Assembly: GCA_965153455.1 (NCBI GenBank) | Contig: OZ234503.1 | Location: forward strand, 3,844,001 to 3,908,000 | Direction: 5' to 3' | DNA: 64,000 nucleotides | From: Sphagnum compactum | Taxonomy: Eukaryota; Bryophyta; Sphagnopsida; Sphagnales | Shown: positions 1-13,649 of the stretch, in pieces | Layout of the letters: the number at the start of each line of letters is the position of its first letter | Position numbering within the stretch: position 1 is the first letter of the stretch | Position numbers and translations under genes: made by a program | Notes under the pieces: generated by a model | What the model was told of the DNA's origin: nothing | The model's input: only the letters and a program-made list of their open reading frames with translations | Database searches by the model: none

Positions 1-957
1 TTTTTTTTTCTATTATTGAACATTCATTATGGAATATATATATTATAAATGGTTAAGATGTGAGAATTTTGATATTTACATTCTACTTATGTTATTTATA
101 AACTATTTTGCATAAACAAAGTAAAACTTGTCAAATTTCATTTTAAGCCTAGATAGATTGTAAGTACGTTGTAAGTTGTTTTGTAAGTAAATAAGTTGTA
201 GGTTAGGGTGAATGTATTTTATGGTGTAGACAAAAAACTATTACAATTTGACAATTTTCAATACTTGTGGAACTTTGATATATCATGGTGGATGTTTGGA
301 AAACATTTTCTAACTAAAATTTCAATTAATTGTGGTTTACATCCCAATATATCATTGTATCATGAATTTGGAGTAAATATGAAAATGTAATTATTAATTG
401 GATTCATTTTCACTTTGCAATAGCCCTATCACAATGCTATAATTGTAAAAAATGATTACAAAGTACTAGATTTAATGGTAGTTTATTTGTGAAATTTTTT
501 GCACTTGTAAAAAGACAACCATGAAAAATAATCTTCTTCACTAAAATTCTTAATTTCTTTTCAAGTGGTGAAGTTCATATTAGATGTTTTAAAAACATTT
601 GTTAGTACATTATGTTATAATAATGATGAAGATTGTGATTTTTTAAATTGTAAAATGTTCTTCGATTGAAAATGTAGATGGGCTAAATGTTGTTTTTACC
701 ATTTTACATTTTAAAAATGGATTTTCAACTTAATAAAAAATGGTAATATGTTGTCAAATAAGGGTTCCAAATCAATGTTACAATGTGATATTGAACAAGA
801 TTTGGAAACATATAAAGAAAAGCTATTCTTTAAGATTTTCACTTTGTGTTTTCACTTGAGCAAGAATTTGAACAATTTTACATTGGTAGAATTATATGAG
901 TTGTCTTCTTTTATGGTCTTGTGCCAAATTAATAGTCAAGTTTCCTATTTCATATAT
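1..957. other. AT-rich intergenic DNA, no gene seen
   Basis: Short open frames here are AT-driven and have no recognisable domain. I see no splice-linked coding sequence, RNA gene or clear repeat. Confidence 0.6.
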
Positions 958-1380
958 GTTGTTGGTTATAAGGTAGTTATGATTTTTAACGTTAGGGGTT
1001 TGGGTTTTAGGTTTGATTTTTAAGGTTAAAGTGAACGTTTAAAAGTAAAGTTTAGGTTTAGGATTAAGGATTAAGATTTTCAAGTTTCAATTTCGGAATT
1101 AAAGTGAGGGTTTAAAGTCTAATTCTTAGGGATTACAACTTGAGGATTTTCAGGTTTGTTTTAAGGTTTAAGGATAGGGCTTAAAGATTTTAAGGTCTAT
1201 TTCAAAGTTAGGGTTGAAGGTTTCATAAGGTTAAAATTAAGTTTAGAATCAAATGTTTGATTTAAACCATATTAAGGTACTAGGTTAGGGTTTATAAGAT
1301 GTTTAATTGGATTTTAAGGTTTATGGCTTCAAGTTATTGAAAAGGTTAGGGTAAATTAATGAATAGGGTTTTAAATAAAA
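958..1380. repeat. Degenerate telomere-like (TTTAGGG-derived) tract
   Basis: About 420 bp is dominated by variants of GGTTTAGGG and GGTTAAGG (GTTAGGGGTTT, GGTTTAGGATT, AAGGTTAGGG), all with the G-rich strand on plus. The units are diverged and irregular, so this is an old interstitial array or simple-sequence expansion, not a chromosome end. Confidence 0.5.
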
Positions 1381-4300
1381 CCTAACTTGGCCTTTTAACA
1401 TAATAGGGGAAATTTCAATTGTATTATTCATGTTATCGAAGTCAACCCTTGGGCAACATCTTTCCATCTTTATTCTATACATGAAGCATAACAACATGAT
1501 AATGTATGATGTTTTCATGTAGAATTTGTCCAATTTTGCATGTGTGTGATGATGCATTGTTCATTAAATCATGTTGTAACCATGCACTTGGGCATGAAAT
1601 CCTTTGGCCACATTGGAGGAAAGAGTTGCCTTGGGGTATGGGATTGTAATAGTTGTCAGTTTGTATTGGGTTTAGATATGGGATATTGATCAAGATTCAA
1701 AAAACTTGGAAGGAGGCACATAAGGCATGGTTTAATGGTTGGAAAAATATTCATATTATAAACAAGATTATCATTTTGGATCACCATGAACAAATTACAT
1801 AGGCATTGACTACCTTGGTTTTTACCATGATTTCAATATTCTATATGCCATTTGAATGTACATAAATACTAGTGCCAATACTTCACACAAAAACGAATAT
1901 TTTGAATACCTTTTAGTATATTTAGGTATGCTGGTGAATAAAATGTTTATTACATGCACATGATAGGTTCAAATGGAAATGCATTCCAAATGAAGACCAT
2001 GATGTAATGAAAGTTTAAAATGAAATTAATGCAAGGTTTAAAATGCAAATAAAGTGGGAATTGGTGGGCTCGAAAAAAAATGGAGGGGTGCATTCATAGT
2101 TGGGATGCACAAAAGGATTGTTTCATTACAAAATCACTTTAAAATTTCATCTTTAATTGATTATTATGACTTGTATAACCTACTTTTATCATCAAAAGGG
2201 TTCCATTAATAAAGACGATCATGTCAATTTTTTTAATAATTAGATTACAATCCAAAAGTTTGGAAGGAAGTATGCAAGATGTAAATACAAAAAAATGACA
2301 TTATTTTATGTCTTTAATAAGATTTTGGCATTCCAAATGAGAGACTATCATTTTGCACAAAAAAATAAGTTTTACATTTCTTATTGGATTATATTTCAGC
2401 AAAACATTCAAAATTTGTTCAATTATTTGTTGCCAACCATTTTTTCATTTATTGGTTGAAAGACTAAACATACATATCCACCCTTCATTGGGTGAATGCA
2501 TGGTATGGTGCCTCATTTTAGGCAAATGCTCCACTCCATAGGAGTCCGTAAATTTTTTGCTAAAAAACATGGTCATTTTGTTAATCATAACTTATGATTA
2601 TAATCATTTATAAGTTGATGTTCATACATTTGTGAACATTCATATTTTATTTTTAAACTTAAATAAAATGATGATGACATTAGTTGTTTTGATGGATGCA
2701 ATTTTTTAAAAATCATGATACTTGGAAAAATGTTTTATAAAGTTCATATGAATAATGGCCCTTTTAAATATTTCATAATCAAACACTTTTAGAACCAAAA
2801 AATTGAAAGAAAAAATAATTTGTAACTCACAAGGACTTCTTAAAATAAGGTTAAATTTTAACCATTTTAAATTCCATACAAAAATATTTGCTAAGGTTTT
2901 CAAGAAAATGGTCCCATATATATGTTATTTATTCAATTTTTCAACATGTACTTAGTCACTAAAAATCAATTAAATTAAAATTTACTATGAATACATTGAT
3001 GTTATACCATTGTAGTTAGGAAATTAGTCCATACGTTGTCCCTTCAAAAGTCCATTATTAATAATAGGGGTAACATTTTCAAAAAAAAATTATACTTTTA
3101 GATTCATAATCAAGTTATGACTTTAGAATCAATTATTAATTAACAAATTGAAACATATATTTATCACCACATCCATTTAAACAAAAGGTACCCTACAAAA
3201 ATATGAATGTGACTCCATAAGTGAGCCACCATACCATGCATCCACCCCATTGTTTAACATGTTAAAATGTTCATTTTGTTTTTAGACACAAGATAGGACT
3301 TGGTCATGGTTCCTATTGTGGTAGGCCAATTGTGAGCGTACTTGGAGATGCTTCATGAAAAGGTTCCATTCAACAAAACCCAAGTACATTCACTTTTTTT
3401 TTGAAGTTATAATTCTCCTCACTAACGTTTTGCACATGAAATGTATGGACCTCACATATAAGGTCATTGGTGATCATGATCTTGACCCAACTACACATGG
3501 TTCACATCAAGATTTTTAGCTATATGTTTAAAATTGCTTTATTATCTATTTTGAACTATTCTTTTGAATATAATAGCTAGTTCCCTAATTGTCTTCAAGT
3601 TGTTATCTTTTCCCTTTGTTCTTATTTTCGTTGTTGATGTCCACCTTGTTAACTAGGAAAACATTTCCAATATCAAAAGTTGTGAAGTAAAAAATGCCCA
3701 TACTTTTGGACTATTATAACATCTTTGACACACCCTTGGGCTTGCCAAATGGTATTAGGGTAAATATTTACTAGTGTTTCTAAGGTGTGTTCATTAGTTC
3801 CATGAGGTTAGAAAGGCATGTGATGGGATTAAGATGAGGGTGTTAATGTGAGATCATGGATAAACTAACGTGCACAAACCAAACAAGTTGTTATAAACAT
3901 GTCAAGTTGGAATCAAATGGTGTTAGATTTAACCATAAGCAATTCAAAATCATTTGAATCACATGGTTTAAACCTTTGGGATGAGCCACCACTTTCATAT
4001 CTATAGTATACATTGTGATTGGTGATGGGAACTACATTGATATACCTTAATAGGACCTAATTCCTAAGACTCCCAAGTTATGAAACCTTCAACTTTGTGG
4101 GCTAATAACTCATGCGTGTGAACTTTGATAGCAAAAGTTGTAACCTTAAAAAATATGTTAATATCAACACCAATCTTAACTCATTTAACATTTATTTCTT
4201 GAATTTTAACTTGTTCATAAGTGAAATTGTTAGGTTGATTCTCAAATTTTTTGGCCATAATTTGAACTTCAAATTTCAAATATAAATTGCAAACCCATTT

Positions 4301-4700
4301 TCAATATTTATACTTCAAGGCCTTTCGAACAATATACATTAAAACAAAAACCCAAGTTTACAATTGGTCCATGTGATTATTTTTTTGGTCACAAGAAACA
4401 TTTGCAATTAAATTCCTTTTAGCTATATAAGTCAAGTCTAAAATGACAATAGTTGCAAATGACACGACATCATCACATTTCACCTCAAGCCCATGGTCAA
4501 CATATACAATTTCGTCCATTGATAAAATTATAGATGTATTAACATTTACAACTATTTTGCTATTATTTTGGTAATCAATATTAATTTTCCCCGTGTAAAT
4601 CATTCATGTTGTCACATGACAAAATATGTATTTTTTGGAATTTATTATTTTATAAAATTCAAAATAAGTCCATGTCATTTGTATCAAGATTATTTTTTAA
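1381..4700. other. AT-rich intergenic DNA with one inverted-repeat pair
   Basis: I see no gene. The main structure is an inverted pair around a core CATGGTATGGTG: 2491-2514 on plus and 3223-3246 on minus, about 700 bp apart. It may mark the ends of an old non-autonomous element or two opposite copies of a repeat. Confidence 0.4.
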
Positions 4701-5400
4701 ATAAATAGGTAGGTAGGTTGAAATTAAGTAGGCTTAAGCTAGGTGGGTATCATTTTATGATAATCTTATTTTATTTTGGGTTTAACTTTTAGGGCCAAGC
4801 CTCTTTGATTGGTTCATCTCAAACAACACTTTTTAGAAAAACGTTTATTTTGTTTTTTCACTAATTTGAATGCACTTATTTATGTAGTTTACAAACTTAA
4901 AAATGAGGACAAAAGAGTAATTATTTTTATTTGATTTTGTGATGTTGCCACACTAATGATCATCCACAAGGAGGTTTAACCATGTTTGGTTATAAACCAA
5001 CAATGTAAATAAAAATTTATTAGTTATTTGCTTGAAAAATGTGTAAAAAACATGGCAAAATTTTTTTAATTCAATTTTTAGGATACATACATACATATAT
5101 ATATAGAAAAAAATAACTAAATGGCAACAATTATCACAAAAAAAACACTTAAAAAATGGGATAAAATTTCTAGTCACAACTTAATAGTAACTACTACCTA
5201 CTATTTAGTTACCTACCTAACCTAGTTTAAATTTTTACCTACCACCTACCACCAACCTAACATATTACCTATTAACATAACTCACTACTTACTAGCTTAA
5301 TATAAGCTACTTACCTAAGTTAGGTAGCTAACTAGTTGCTTACCTACATACCTACCTAGCCAACATTCAATTCCCGTACATAACTACATATCTACCTTAT
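4700..5400. repeat. TAGG/CTACC low-complexity tract
   Basis: A short run of TAGG units near 4705-4745 is followed at 5180-5400 by dense CTACC/CCTAAC words on the plus strand. No fixed period is visible. The same word family returns near 8160-8360, 23093-23215 and 50170-50280, so it is a recurrent simple-sequence type in this genome. Confidence 0.5.
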
Positions 5401-6417
5401 TTAGTCCCTAAATAATTGTAAATGGGCTAATAGATCTTGGGTTATTAAATTATTTTTGTGATAGTACTTTGCCACAAGTTGTATGATCAAAATGGAGACA
5501 AAAATTCTTATTAAGGATGTCATTATTAATGAAAGTGAGCATTTGAATTTTTTTTGGAAGGTTAGAATTCACAAGTATTTTTCAATATGTATTTTTTGAT
5601 TTTGATTCAAGTGTTTTCATTGAATGTGTTGTATAATGTATTAAAAAAAATGTACAACACATAGTTCTTGCAAAAACTTAATTTGTGATTGGAAAACTCA
5701 TTTTAAATGTGACGACAACACCAAAAACAATGTAGAATTGGACTTTTTCATGTTTAGTGGGTTTATCCCCATGATGTGGCTTTAGAGTTTCATATTTTGT
5801 GTTCAAAAAATACTTTGATACAAACCATAGGAATATGAGTTCAAAACAAACAACAAAATCACAAAACGATCATCATTAACTTTAATTGTGTGTATGTTTT
5901 CATGTGTGCATGACTTTGTTAATTTTGATTGTGTTGGGCATTAATCGTGTAGCACACAACATGCCTTGTTGAAAAATTCTTCATTTAACTTTCTCACCTT
6001 TGATTCTTTTAAAATGTCATGTAAATAGTCCTTCAACAGTTCCTTCACAAAAATAAAGTGAGGGTATAATCAAGCCATTTTGTAGTTGATTATATAGACT
6101 TGCTTCCACACAATTTGACAAGAATAAGCTAAGTCATATTTTATAAGTTGCAAAATGCACTATATGAAATAGCCATGGTGTTAAGATGGAGAGATTCCAC
6201 AATTTGCCATTAGACTTTTTCGTTTTGGATAGGCTTTGCTTTATGTAAATCAATGGATTCAAATTGTTATGTTCATTCCATCTATCTCCATAGCTTAGGT
6301 GGCCACCATCCCATCAAAAAATGAACATAACACAACAATAATCATTATCAAACCTAATCCAATTTACAAAGGACATCCAACAAAGGATTAAAATGTATCA
6401 CGAGGTTGGTTCATTGG

Positions 6418-6740
6418 CTCCATAATCAAATGAATCACCATAGACCACCGAAATAGAGCTACATAAGGTTAGGATGACTTTGAGGGTTGCATTCATAACT
6501 ATAATGTTGAAATGAATCACCACAAACCACCAATTTATAGAGTTGTAAAAGGTTAAAATGAGTTTAAAGGTTTTGTGTATAGTTACAAAGTTCAAATGAT
6601 GCACCACAACATAACATAACATAACAATAAAAGTTGAAGGTGCAATTCAAAGGTCCAACAATAGTTGTATAGGTTAAAATAGATACCACAAAAGCTCCCA
6701 TTATAGTTCCAAACTTCCCAAGTGAAATTGAAAGTTTCTT
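6418..6740. repeat. Tandem repeat, ~80-85 bp unit
   Basis: The phrase AAATGAATCACCA followed by an (A)AGGTTA(A)AATGA phrase recurs at about 6427 and 6508, with a diverged copy near 6590. A further diverged unit (6650-6715) shares TAGGTTAAAATAG, GATACCACA, AGCTCCCAT and CTTCCCAAG with the array at 7234-7500, so both belong to one family. A short AACAT pentamer run lies at 6609-6628. Confidence 0.5.
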
Positions 6741-7233
6741 ATGATATAACTCCAAAACCAAAAGCCCATGAGTAAGAAGTTGACATTGGAAAGTGACATG
6801 GCATGGAACCATTGCATAAAATTTTTATTTGAATTACATTTTTGAGTTTTACAATTTATTTTTGTAGGTTATTTTTACATTCTAATTTTAGATGAATCCA
6901 AATGATGATCCCAAGCCATGTAAAAATAATAATTATTTAATTTCTATTAATATGCAAACAAATTTGGATCAATATTGATAATTCTTATTCAATTTACTTA
7001 GGACCTCATGAATGGTTATAATGGTTATTTTGTTTTCATCTTCAAATGTTGATAAAAGTGATCTATAATATTATATGTCATTCTTGAATGTATATTATAT
7101 CACAATATGTAGGTTACATGATAAATATTGAATCGTAAATTGAGTTGAAAATTTACAAATGTGTTGTTAAAGAGAGGGTACACTTTGTAGTGGCTCATTT
7201 TATCACATACGTACCCCCAATATAATTGTTTTT

Positions 7234-7500
7234 GAAAGCTCCAAGGATAGCAATAAAATTAAAATAGTTATCACAACTTGAAGCTCCCATTCAAAGTTGT
7301 AGACCTCCCAAATGTGTTTTAAGGGTTCTAGGATAGTTATAAAATCAAAATAGTTACCACAAGCATTCCCATTCGTCAAGGCAAACCTTCCAAGTTTTTC
7401 TAAAGACTCTTAAGATAGCTACATAATCAAAACAATTACCACATTTAAGGCTCCCATCAAAGTTGCAATCCTCCCAAATGTTTTTTTTAAGGCTCATAGG
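7234..7500. repeat. Three-copy tandem repeat, ~85 bp unit
   Basis: Units start near 7234, 7321 and 7401. Each contains an AGGATAG-like phrase, an AATCAAAATAGTTACCACA-like phrase, then CCCATTC and CCTCCCAAATG. The copies differ by substitutions and small indels. The array is related to 6650-6715. Confidence 0.55.
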
Positions 7501-7700
7501 TTACACTACAAGAAATCATGACCTTTCAAGCGATTCAACTTGATTGAGGTGTCTATGTTAACTAAAGGGCATGCACAATTCGACTAGAGGTGTAAGGCAT
7601 GAAAGACACCCATTACTTTTGATTAATACATTTGACTGAGGTGACCTTTTTTATTAGGAGTCAATACAGAAAGAAAAAAACCCCAAAAAATTGTTAGTAA
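7501..7700 (+). mobile_element. Candidate CACTA (En/Spm-type) transposon terminus
   Basis: CACTACAAGAAAT at 7504-7516 matches the usual terminal sequence of plant CACTA transposons and is preceded by TTA, which could be a 3 bp target duplication. The next ~200 bp has the phrased subterminal look of these elements (repeated GAGGTGTC/GAGGTGAC words). I find no partner end in inverted orientation, so this is a solo end or a truncated non-autonomous copy. Confidence 0.4.
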
Positions 7701-8149
7701 AGATGGCCAAAACTTAGTAAATTGATTTGGCACTAAGTTAATAAGTATTCTAATGTGAGTTCATGTGGGGTTTATTTAATGGCATTAATTTGATGTTCAT
7801 TTACACTGAAATATTACTTGTCCTGTGGCTATAGGGAAAAGAATATTTTTTCATATAGTATTTAGGCAAAAAAAAATTTCTCCAACTTGACCCAACATCA
7901 TGTGAATGACATTTGGAATATTACATCTATGCATATATGATGATGGATAGGCATGAATCACATAAGTGCATGCATTTTGATATGGAGCTCTAGATCTAAT
8001 TACACAAGTTTATAGTTTGTTAGTTTGAACCTACCCTAAAGGATAGGGGGAAGTTTGTAGTTCAAGTGTGCAAAGGCAAATCATTTGGACCAATGCACAT
8101 AGATAAATTCATGATATTCATTACCATACACAAGAAGAAATCCTAGGGC

Positions 8150-8365
8150 TTAGTAGCCTAACATAGTTTAGTAATAGGCTAATTAAGTCTACATACCTAC
8201 CTACTTATTACATATGAAAATAATAGGTAAGTAGGTAATAATAGCTAGCCTAGATTTAGCTAGCAGGTTAGCTAACTAACTTATTAATTAAGTTTAACTA
8301 ATCAAAAATATATAGGTTAGATAGGTTAACCTAGCCTACTAGCTAAGCTAGATTAGGTTTTGACT
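8150..8365. repeat. TAGG/CTAG low-complexity tract
   Basis: TAGGTAAGTAGG, TAGCTAGCC and CTACCTACC words occur on both strands without a fixed period. The type matches 4700-5400. An (AATTT)n run lies just beyond, at 8526-8549. Confidence 0.45.
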
Positions 8366-11300
8366 AGGGTTTGGGGATGAGGAGGGATAAGGAAAGAACA
8401 ATGTGTGACACATTGTTGCCTCAGCTGATTTTTCCTTTCCAAAACCTTGGTTTTTTTTGGGAATTTATTTGAATTTTCAGCGACAGAAACCACTTAAAAA
8501 AATTCCTCCAAAATTTTCAGCTATAATTTAATTTAATTTAATTTAATTTTCAGTGAAGAAAATTTTCCAAAAACATTCAAGAATTTTTGCACCATAAGTC
8601 CAAACGCCATGAACCAAGCAAATGGTTTCACCTCTCCTCCTCCTCGGGAGCTTGCTTTCCAAAAAGACTTAAGAATACGATCTGAAGCATCATCCTTGGT
8701 TTGGTGGATCTCATAAGTACAAACAAAACAAACTACCTTCCTCCATAGATAGAGCGGCCCAGCAATTTGGGAATGTCGCCCCACTTGTGAAGCACTTCAC
8801 CCATCATAAAAGCACAAAGCAAACAATATCCTCAACTTAAACAAATGTTTAGGGTACAGCTCGAGGTCATGGGCTCATGCGAGGTGTGCCCGATTTTGAT
8901 AAAGCTCACGGCCAAGGGATGATTTACGGAGAGTGAAGACTAGTGTCATTTATTTATTTATTTTGGTGATACCCACTAGGTATAACGGGAAAAAAAACAA
9001 ATAAAAAGTGGGCTTTTTTGAAAATGAAACAATTGCATAAGTGGGGCATGCATTACCTTTGTCGAAATGCTCACCCCTTCGCAAAAGGAAACATTTTGAC
9101 ATATAACAAGCCCTTCAACTACGCCACAAAAATCAACACATGAGGTCTTTAGGTAGATCACAAGGCATAAGAGGAGGTTCTTACACTTACCCTTGAAGAG
9201 TGAAAAGGATCTTACACCTATAAGTAAAGCTTTAATTTCCCTCCCACTCTTCTTAAGGGTAGGCATAAGATCCCTTCTACTATTTCCTAGTAGGAATAAT
9301 ATTATATCCATATTATTAGGGTGTGTCCCAAATACACTAGAAATCTTTTTCCAAGTGCTTCTTACTGAAGTGTATGGGTGATGTGAAGTTGATCTTTTGG
9401 TAGGCTTGCAAGGCGAGAATTAATTAATGGGGCTAATATCACACTTATTAACTTGCTACTCTTCTTGCTAGCGATATTATTTATAATTTCATGGTCTCAA
9501 AATTTGGCAAAAATTTCCCCAAAAAATAGCAATATTAGTTGAATTTACACTAGCCAAAAAGAAATCCCCAGTTTTGGTAAGAAAAAAAAACAGCTAACTC
9601 ACTCTAAAATATGACACCATTATTTTCTGTTGCTCCCTATTTTCATACCCTTATTTCTCTTCAAATTGGGTCAATAGGAGGCTATATAGCTATGTAGTTC
9701 TTGTACATCATATCCAAAGGTTTCATGGTTATATGCTGGTCTGGCTATTTGATTTGTCTAGAGTCATTGAAGTTACCCCTCAAGTCACCCTATCTTTCGG
9801 CCCTAGTTTGACCCTCTAATCTCTGTTTCATCCCCAATTTGAGTGCTTGCCAAAAAAAAGAAGTGAAATAGGGTACAATTTAAAGAAACTGGGCATCAAT
9901 TCACAAGACTTGACTTATTACTGAAGAACTAGTGTCCAGACCATTGTGCTTTTGGCCCAAGTATATTGAACCTTATGTAAGGTCATCTATCCCAATACTA
10001 TTTTGATTAAATTGGGCTTACTCTTAGAGATCTTATGAAATTTTGCCAAAGTAATCTTAATTTAATTTTCAGCACAAAAGGCATTATAAATTCAATAACT
10101 TTTGTTCCATTGGTTCAAAAAAATTGCACAACAACAAATCCCTGCACTTGTTTAGGGATTTTCAATTAGGGTACCAAAAGTGGAGATGGGGTCTAATAGT
10201 TTGGAAGGGTTACAATGAGGGACTAGGAGCATTAGTTTGGGGTACTTTATGGATAATTCTATTAACTATGCAAGGAATATTTTGGGTGATAACAATAGCT
10301 TAATGTTAATTGTGGTTATTAGTGCATGAAATAAATATTTTAAGCTTGTCAAACTCAATGTAAGAGCACACTATGTACAAGAAAGAAGAAATGGAGAAAG
10401 AGAAAAGTTGGATAGGAATTGGAAAAGTCCTTCAACTTTTTCTTAGTTGTCAACAACATCTTGTGGTGAAAATCATTGTCCAAATACGAAAGGAGAATCA
10501 TGGAATTAAATATTCAACAATCAATACAAAATGTTAGATCGGATGTGAGAATGATAAGTGGGTACACAATGGGTGCAAGTCAAGAGGTAGCCAACCCACC
10601 ACTATTCTCTACTATTGTTCTACTTATGGTTAGTTCACACTTGTAGGTAACGACAATGATAAATTGTCATTTTATAAACATTATTCACATGTGGAAACCT
10701 TTTTTTTTTCGGTAAGTATCCGACATGCCCTAGTGATGTCGCATGTTGTCAACATGTTACCAATAATGGATAATGGGAAATGGTAAGCTATCATGGGATC
10801 AATACAATTTTTCAAATATATACATTTTGGCACCTACCACTTCTAATAGTTTATCAACTTTGAACACAAGCATCATCGTGTTCTTTCTTTCTTTTGCGGC
10901 TTGAACTCAAGCATCATCGTATTCTTTCTTTCTTTTGCATCTTTGTTGAAGCAACATCCCCCTATGAACACAAGTAATGTCATTTTGTATTGTGCATTTT
11001 TTTTGCAATAAGTTTTCAATTGCTCCTAGACTCAACAAATGTTCTCATAACATTCGTGACAATGTACATTCGTGAAAACATTGACAACAAATGCATTCTC
11101 ACAATAGGAACGAGAAATTCAATGGAGAGGATGGCAAGGGGAAAGGAAGTGGGTAAGATGTTGTACGTTATCTTGTGCAACATCTTGGAAGCAGTTGTAG
11201 CACCAATCAAAGGAGTCACATTATTAACAATTAGAAGAATTAACCATTACAATAAGCACGAAACATCTCAACATTGTAGTTGCAAAAACTTTCAATGAAA

Positions 11301-11940
11301 CCACCAATTCAAAGAAAATTTAATGTAATAACATTTGCAACTAAGATGATTATATAATTAAGTTCATTTGTTTGAAATGACTGACTATGTTTAATTTAAT
11401 TATCAAAATTAAATATCTTTGTTTTGATTTTTTAAAAACTATTGGATCAGATGGACACTATGGAGATTTTGTGGTGGTGTTTGATGTGATTAATGTGATT
11501 GAATTATTAATTTTGACAATGTGAAAATATTAAATAATAAACATATTATATAATTAATTTGAAAAAAAATGAACATAGGTTAGTAATTTCATATTTTCAT
11601 TTGCTCTTTGTAATGCTTCATGTGAAAAAAAACTAAGACACACAATAATTCATTTGTTGCAACATTCTTAAAAATAAAAATTGAATTCATTATTATACTT
11701 GAAAATTTTCTCAAATCAAGATCTAAAAATCAATGTAATGTTTTACATTTTGGAATTAAAAGGCATTATGAGTTTCAATGTAATTATGGAATTAAATTAT
11801 GAATTAAATCAAGTAATGATATTAAATATGTCCATGTGTAATCAAATTCATTGTGCAATTATCTAATTTTATAATAAGCTTATACTTTGATATATTCCAA
11901 AAACAAAGTGTGTCTATATATTTGTGATAACAATCTTTGT
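8366..11940. other. Intergenic DNA, no gene supported
   Basis: Open frames near 8533-8784 and 8976-9311 (minus) and 10990-11298 (plus) have no recognisable domain and no matching splice-linked neighbours. A direct duplication of about 55 bp, containing the phrase CAAGCATCATCGT followed by TTCTTTCTTTCTTTTGC, lies at 10868-10942. Nothing else stands out. Confidence 0.5.
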
Positions 11941-11949
11941 CACAATTTG

Positions 11950-12016
11950 AGGTAGTGGTTAGATGGCAAAAGCTTTGGGTTGTGATTGAAAATGTAAAGG
12001 TTCAAATCTCACTATG
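11950..12016 (+). mobile_element. tRNA-derived SINE candidate
   Basis: A box-A-like TAGTGGTTAGATGGC (11953) lies about 40 bp before a good box-B-like GGTTCAAATCTC (12000-12011), the spacing of an RNA polymerase III internal promoter. The segment between does not fold into a convincing intact tRNA, so I read it as the head of a SINE, not a tRNA gene. The downstream boundary is not visible. Confidence 0.4.
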
Positions 12017-12160
12017 AATGTGTCATGACCATGACATGATGATGATTAATCATGGGTTTGGCAAACTTTCGATAACCAACTTGAAAAAAATTAAAATTGA
12101 ACAATGGGATCATGCGTTAAATGCAACTATGTTTTCAACTTGTCCATATTTCAATTTAAA

Positions 12161-12183
12161 ATTATTATTATTATTATTATTAT
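12161..12183. repeat. (ATT)n microsatellite
   Basis: About seven uninterrupted ATT units. Confidence 0.9.
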
Positions 12184-13340
12184 CACATTCTATTTATTTA
12201 ATAGTTTACTATGTAATTTTTAAAATGAAATTTATATTACCACATCAAATAGTAATTTGAATCATTTCAATCAAATAAACTATCATGAAAATCATGTTAT
12301 CTATTTGTGCTATTAGCAAAAAGAAGTTGTTGCAATATATAGGCAAATGGTGAAGGTTCTACAAGCAATGTGATGTGATGCGGCTTGTGACCCCATTCCT
12401 TGGCATATTTCTCTCGCTTGTTGAGATTGGAAATCATGATCCTAGTTCTTCCATTGTTGTTATTGTCATTACTGCTAAATTTTATAACATTCTATTGTTG
12501 TTGTGCGATCATATGCTAAACATTGTAGAACACATAGAAAAACCTAAACATGGAGAATGAAAATGAAGGGACAAGGAACATGAATATATTCTTTGTAATT
12601 CTTCAACAACGAGATGGCAATAAGTTGTTATGTGTACAATTTACACTACCCACAAGGTTTTAAATTGCCAATTATGGTGTTAGAATACAATGGTAGTTGT
12701 TGCTATTAAAAGGTACTAACCTTCTTATTTTTTAGGTCGTTTAATTTTTTAAAATTTCTTTTTAATAATCTATTCCTAAATATGACTTGCACTTTGAAAT
12801 GAAAGACTATTTTCTTTTGGAATGCAATTAAAACTACTTGCTTGAAAAATGTGAGGATAACTAAGAGGGTGGACATTTGGTTTCTTGAGCAAATGTTAAT
12901 GTAAACATGTAAAAAATCATTAGTTTTTTAAAATGTAAAGCCACCAATTTCATTTGTATCTAAATGATAGAATTCATTTTAAAAGTGTTATCTTGTTTTG
13001 CTACTTGACTTTTGAAGTATGAATGTTGTGTGCATAGAGATAGACTAAGGAAATGGAACTTTGATATGAAGGACAAAAGGTCCCAATGAGGGAGTTTTTG
13101 TTTTTTTCCAATTTGGTGAGGTAGGTGGTGTACTGATCGTACACAAGAAGACTTAACCAAATTTGGCTACATGTCAAGTGTGAGAGAGAGGAAAGTTTTT
13201 TTTGGAAAAAAAAAGAAAAAGTTAGGATTCTTTGCCTTAGTTTGGCAACCTACTAGAACCTAGAGTCTAAATATAGAGAATTCAGACAGTTTTCCCCTTG
13301 AAATATGGGGGGAATGGGGGCTTTTTGGGGTTCTTTTTTT
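12184..13340. other. Intergenic DNA, no gene seen
   Basis: AT-rich sequence with only short open frames that have no recognisable domain. Confidence 0.55.
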
Positions 13341-13345
13341 GTTCT

Positions 13346-13425
13346 CAATGTGTTCCCATCAAGTTCCCAAGGTGTTCCCAACAAGTTCCCATTGTGTTCC
13401 CATCAGGTTCCCCAAATGTCCCATA
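13346..13425. repeat. Short tandem repeat of TTCCCA phrases, ~20 bp unit
   Basis: The phrase GTGTTCCCATCAAGTTCCCA recurs about four times with small changes (AAGGTGTTCCCAACAAG, ATTGTGTTCCCATCAGG). It contributes to a spurious open frame. Confidence 0.7.
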
Positions 13426-13603
13426 TTGTTTAGTCATGGTTCAACTTCAATATATATAAAACTAGTCAAGGGAGGAGGGAATGTGTGGTTGTGGATCAAA
13501 GGGAAGCATGATAAAGCAAGGGAACTAATGCTTCTCCACAATATAGTTGTTAAAGCATATGCTTTAAAGTGACCACCTACATCATCTACATGCTTTAACC
13601 CCA

Positions 13604-13623
13604 CCCCCCCCCCCCCCCCCCCC
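13604..13623. repeat. Poly-C run (20 nt)
   Basis: Twenty consecutive C, set in a wider CCACC-rich stretch. Length may be unreliable in sequencing. Confidence 0.9.
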
Positions 13624-13649
13624 ACCACCTCTCATCTCAACCCCCAAAT

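Noticed and set aside
4358-4603. Minus-strand 81-codon frame with a faint resemblance to a CACTA-type transposon protein tail
   Set aside because: The resemblance is limited to scattered residues; I could not name a motif.
13339-13628. Open frames across the TTCCCA repeats and the poly-C run
   Set aside because: They are simple-sequence artefacts.
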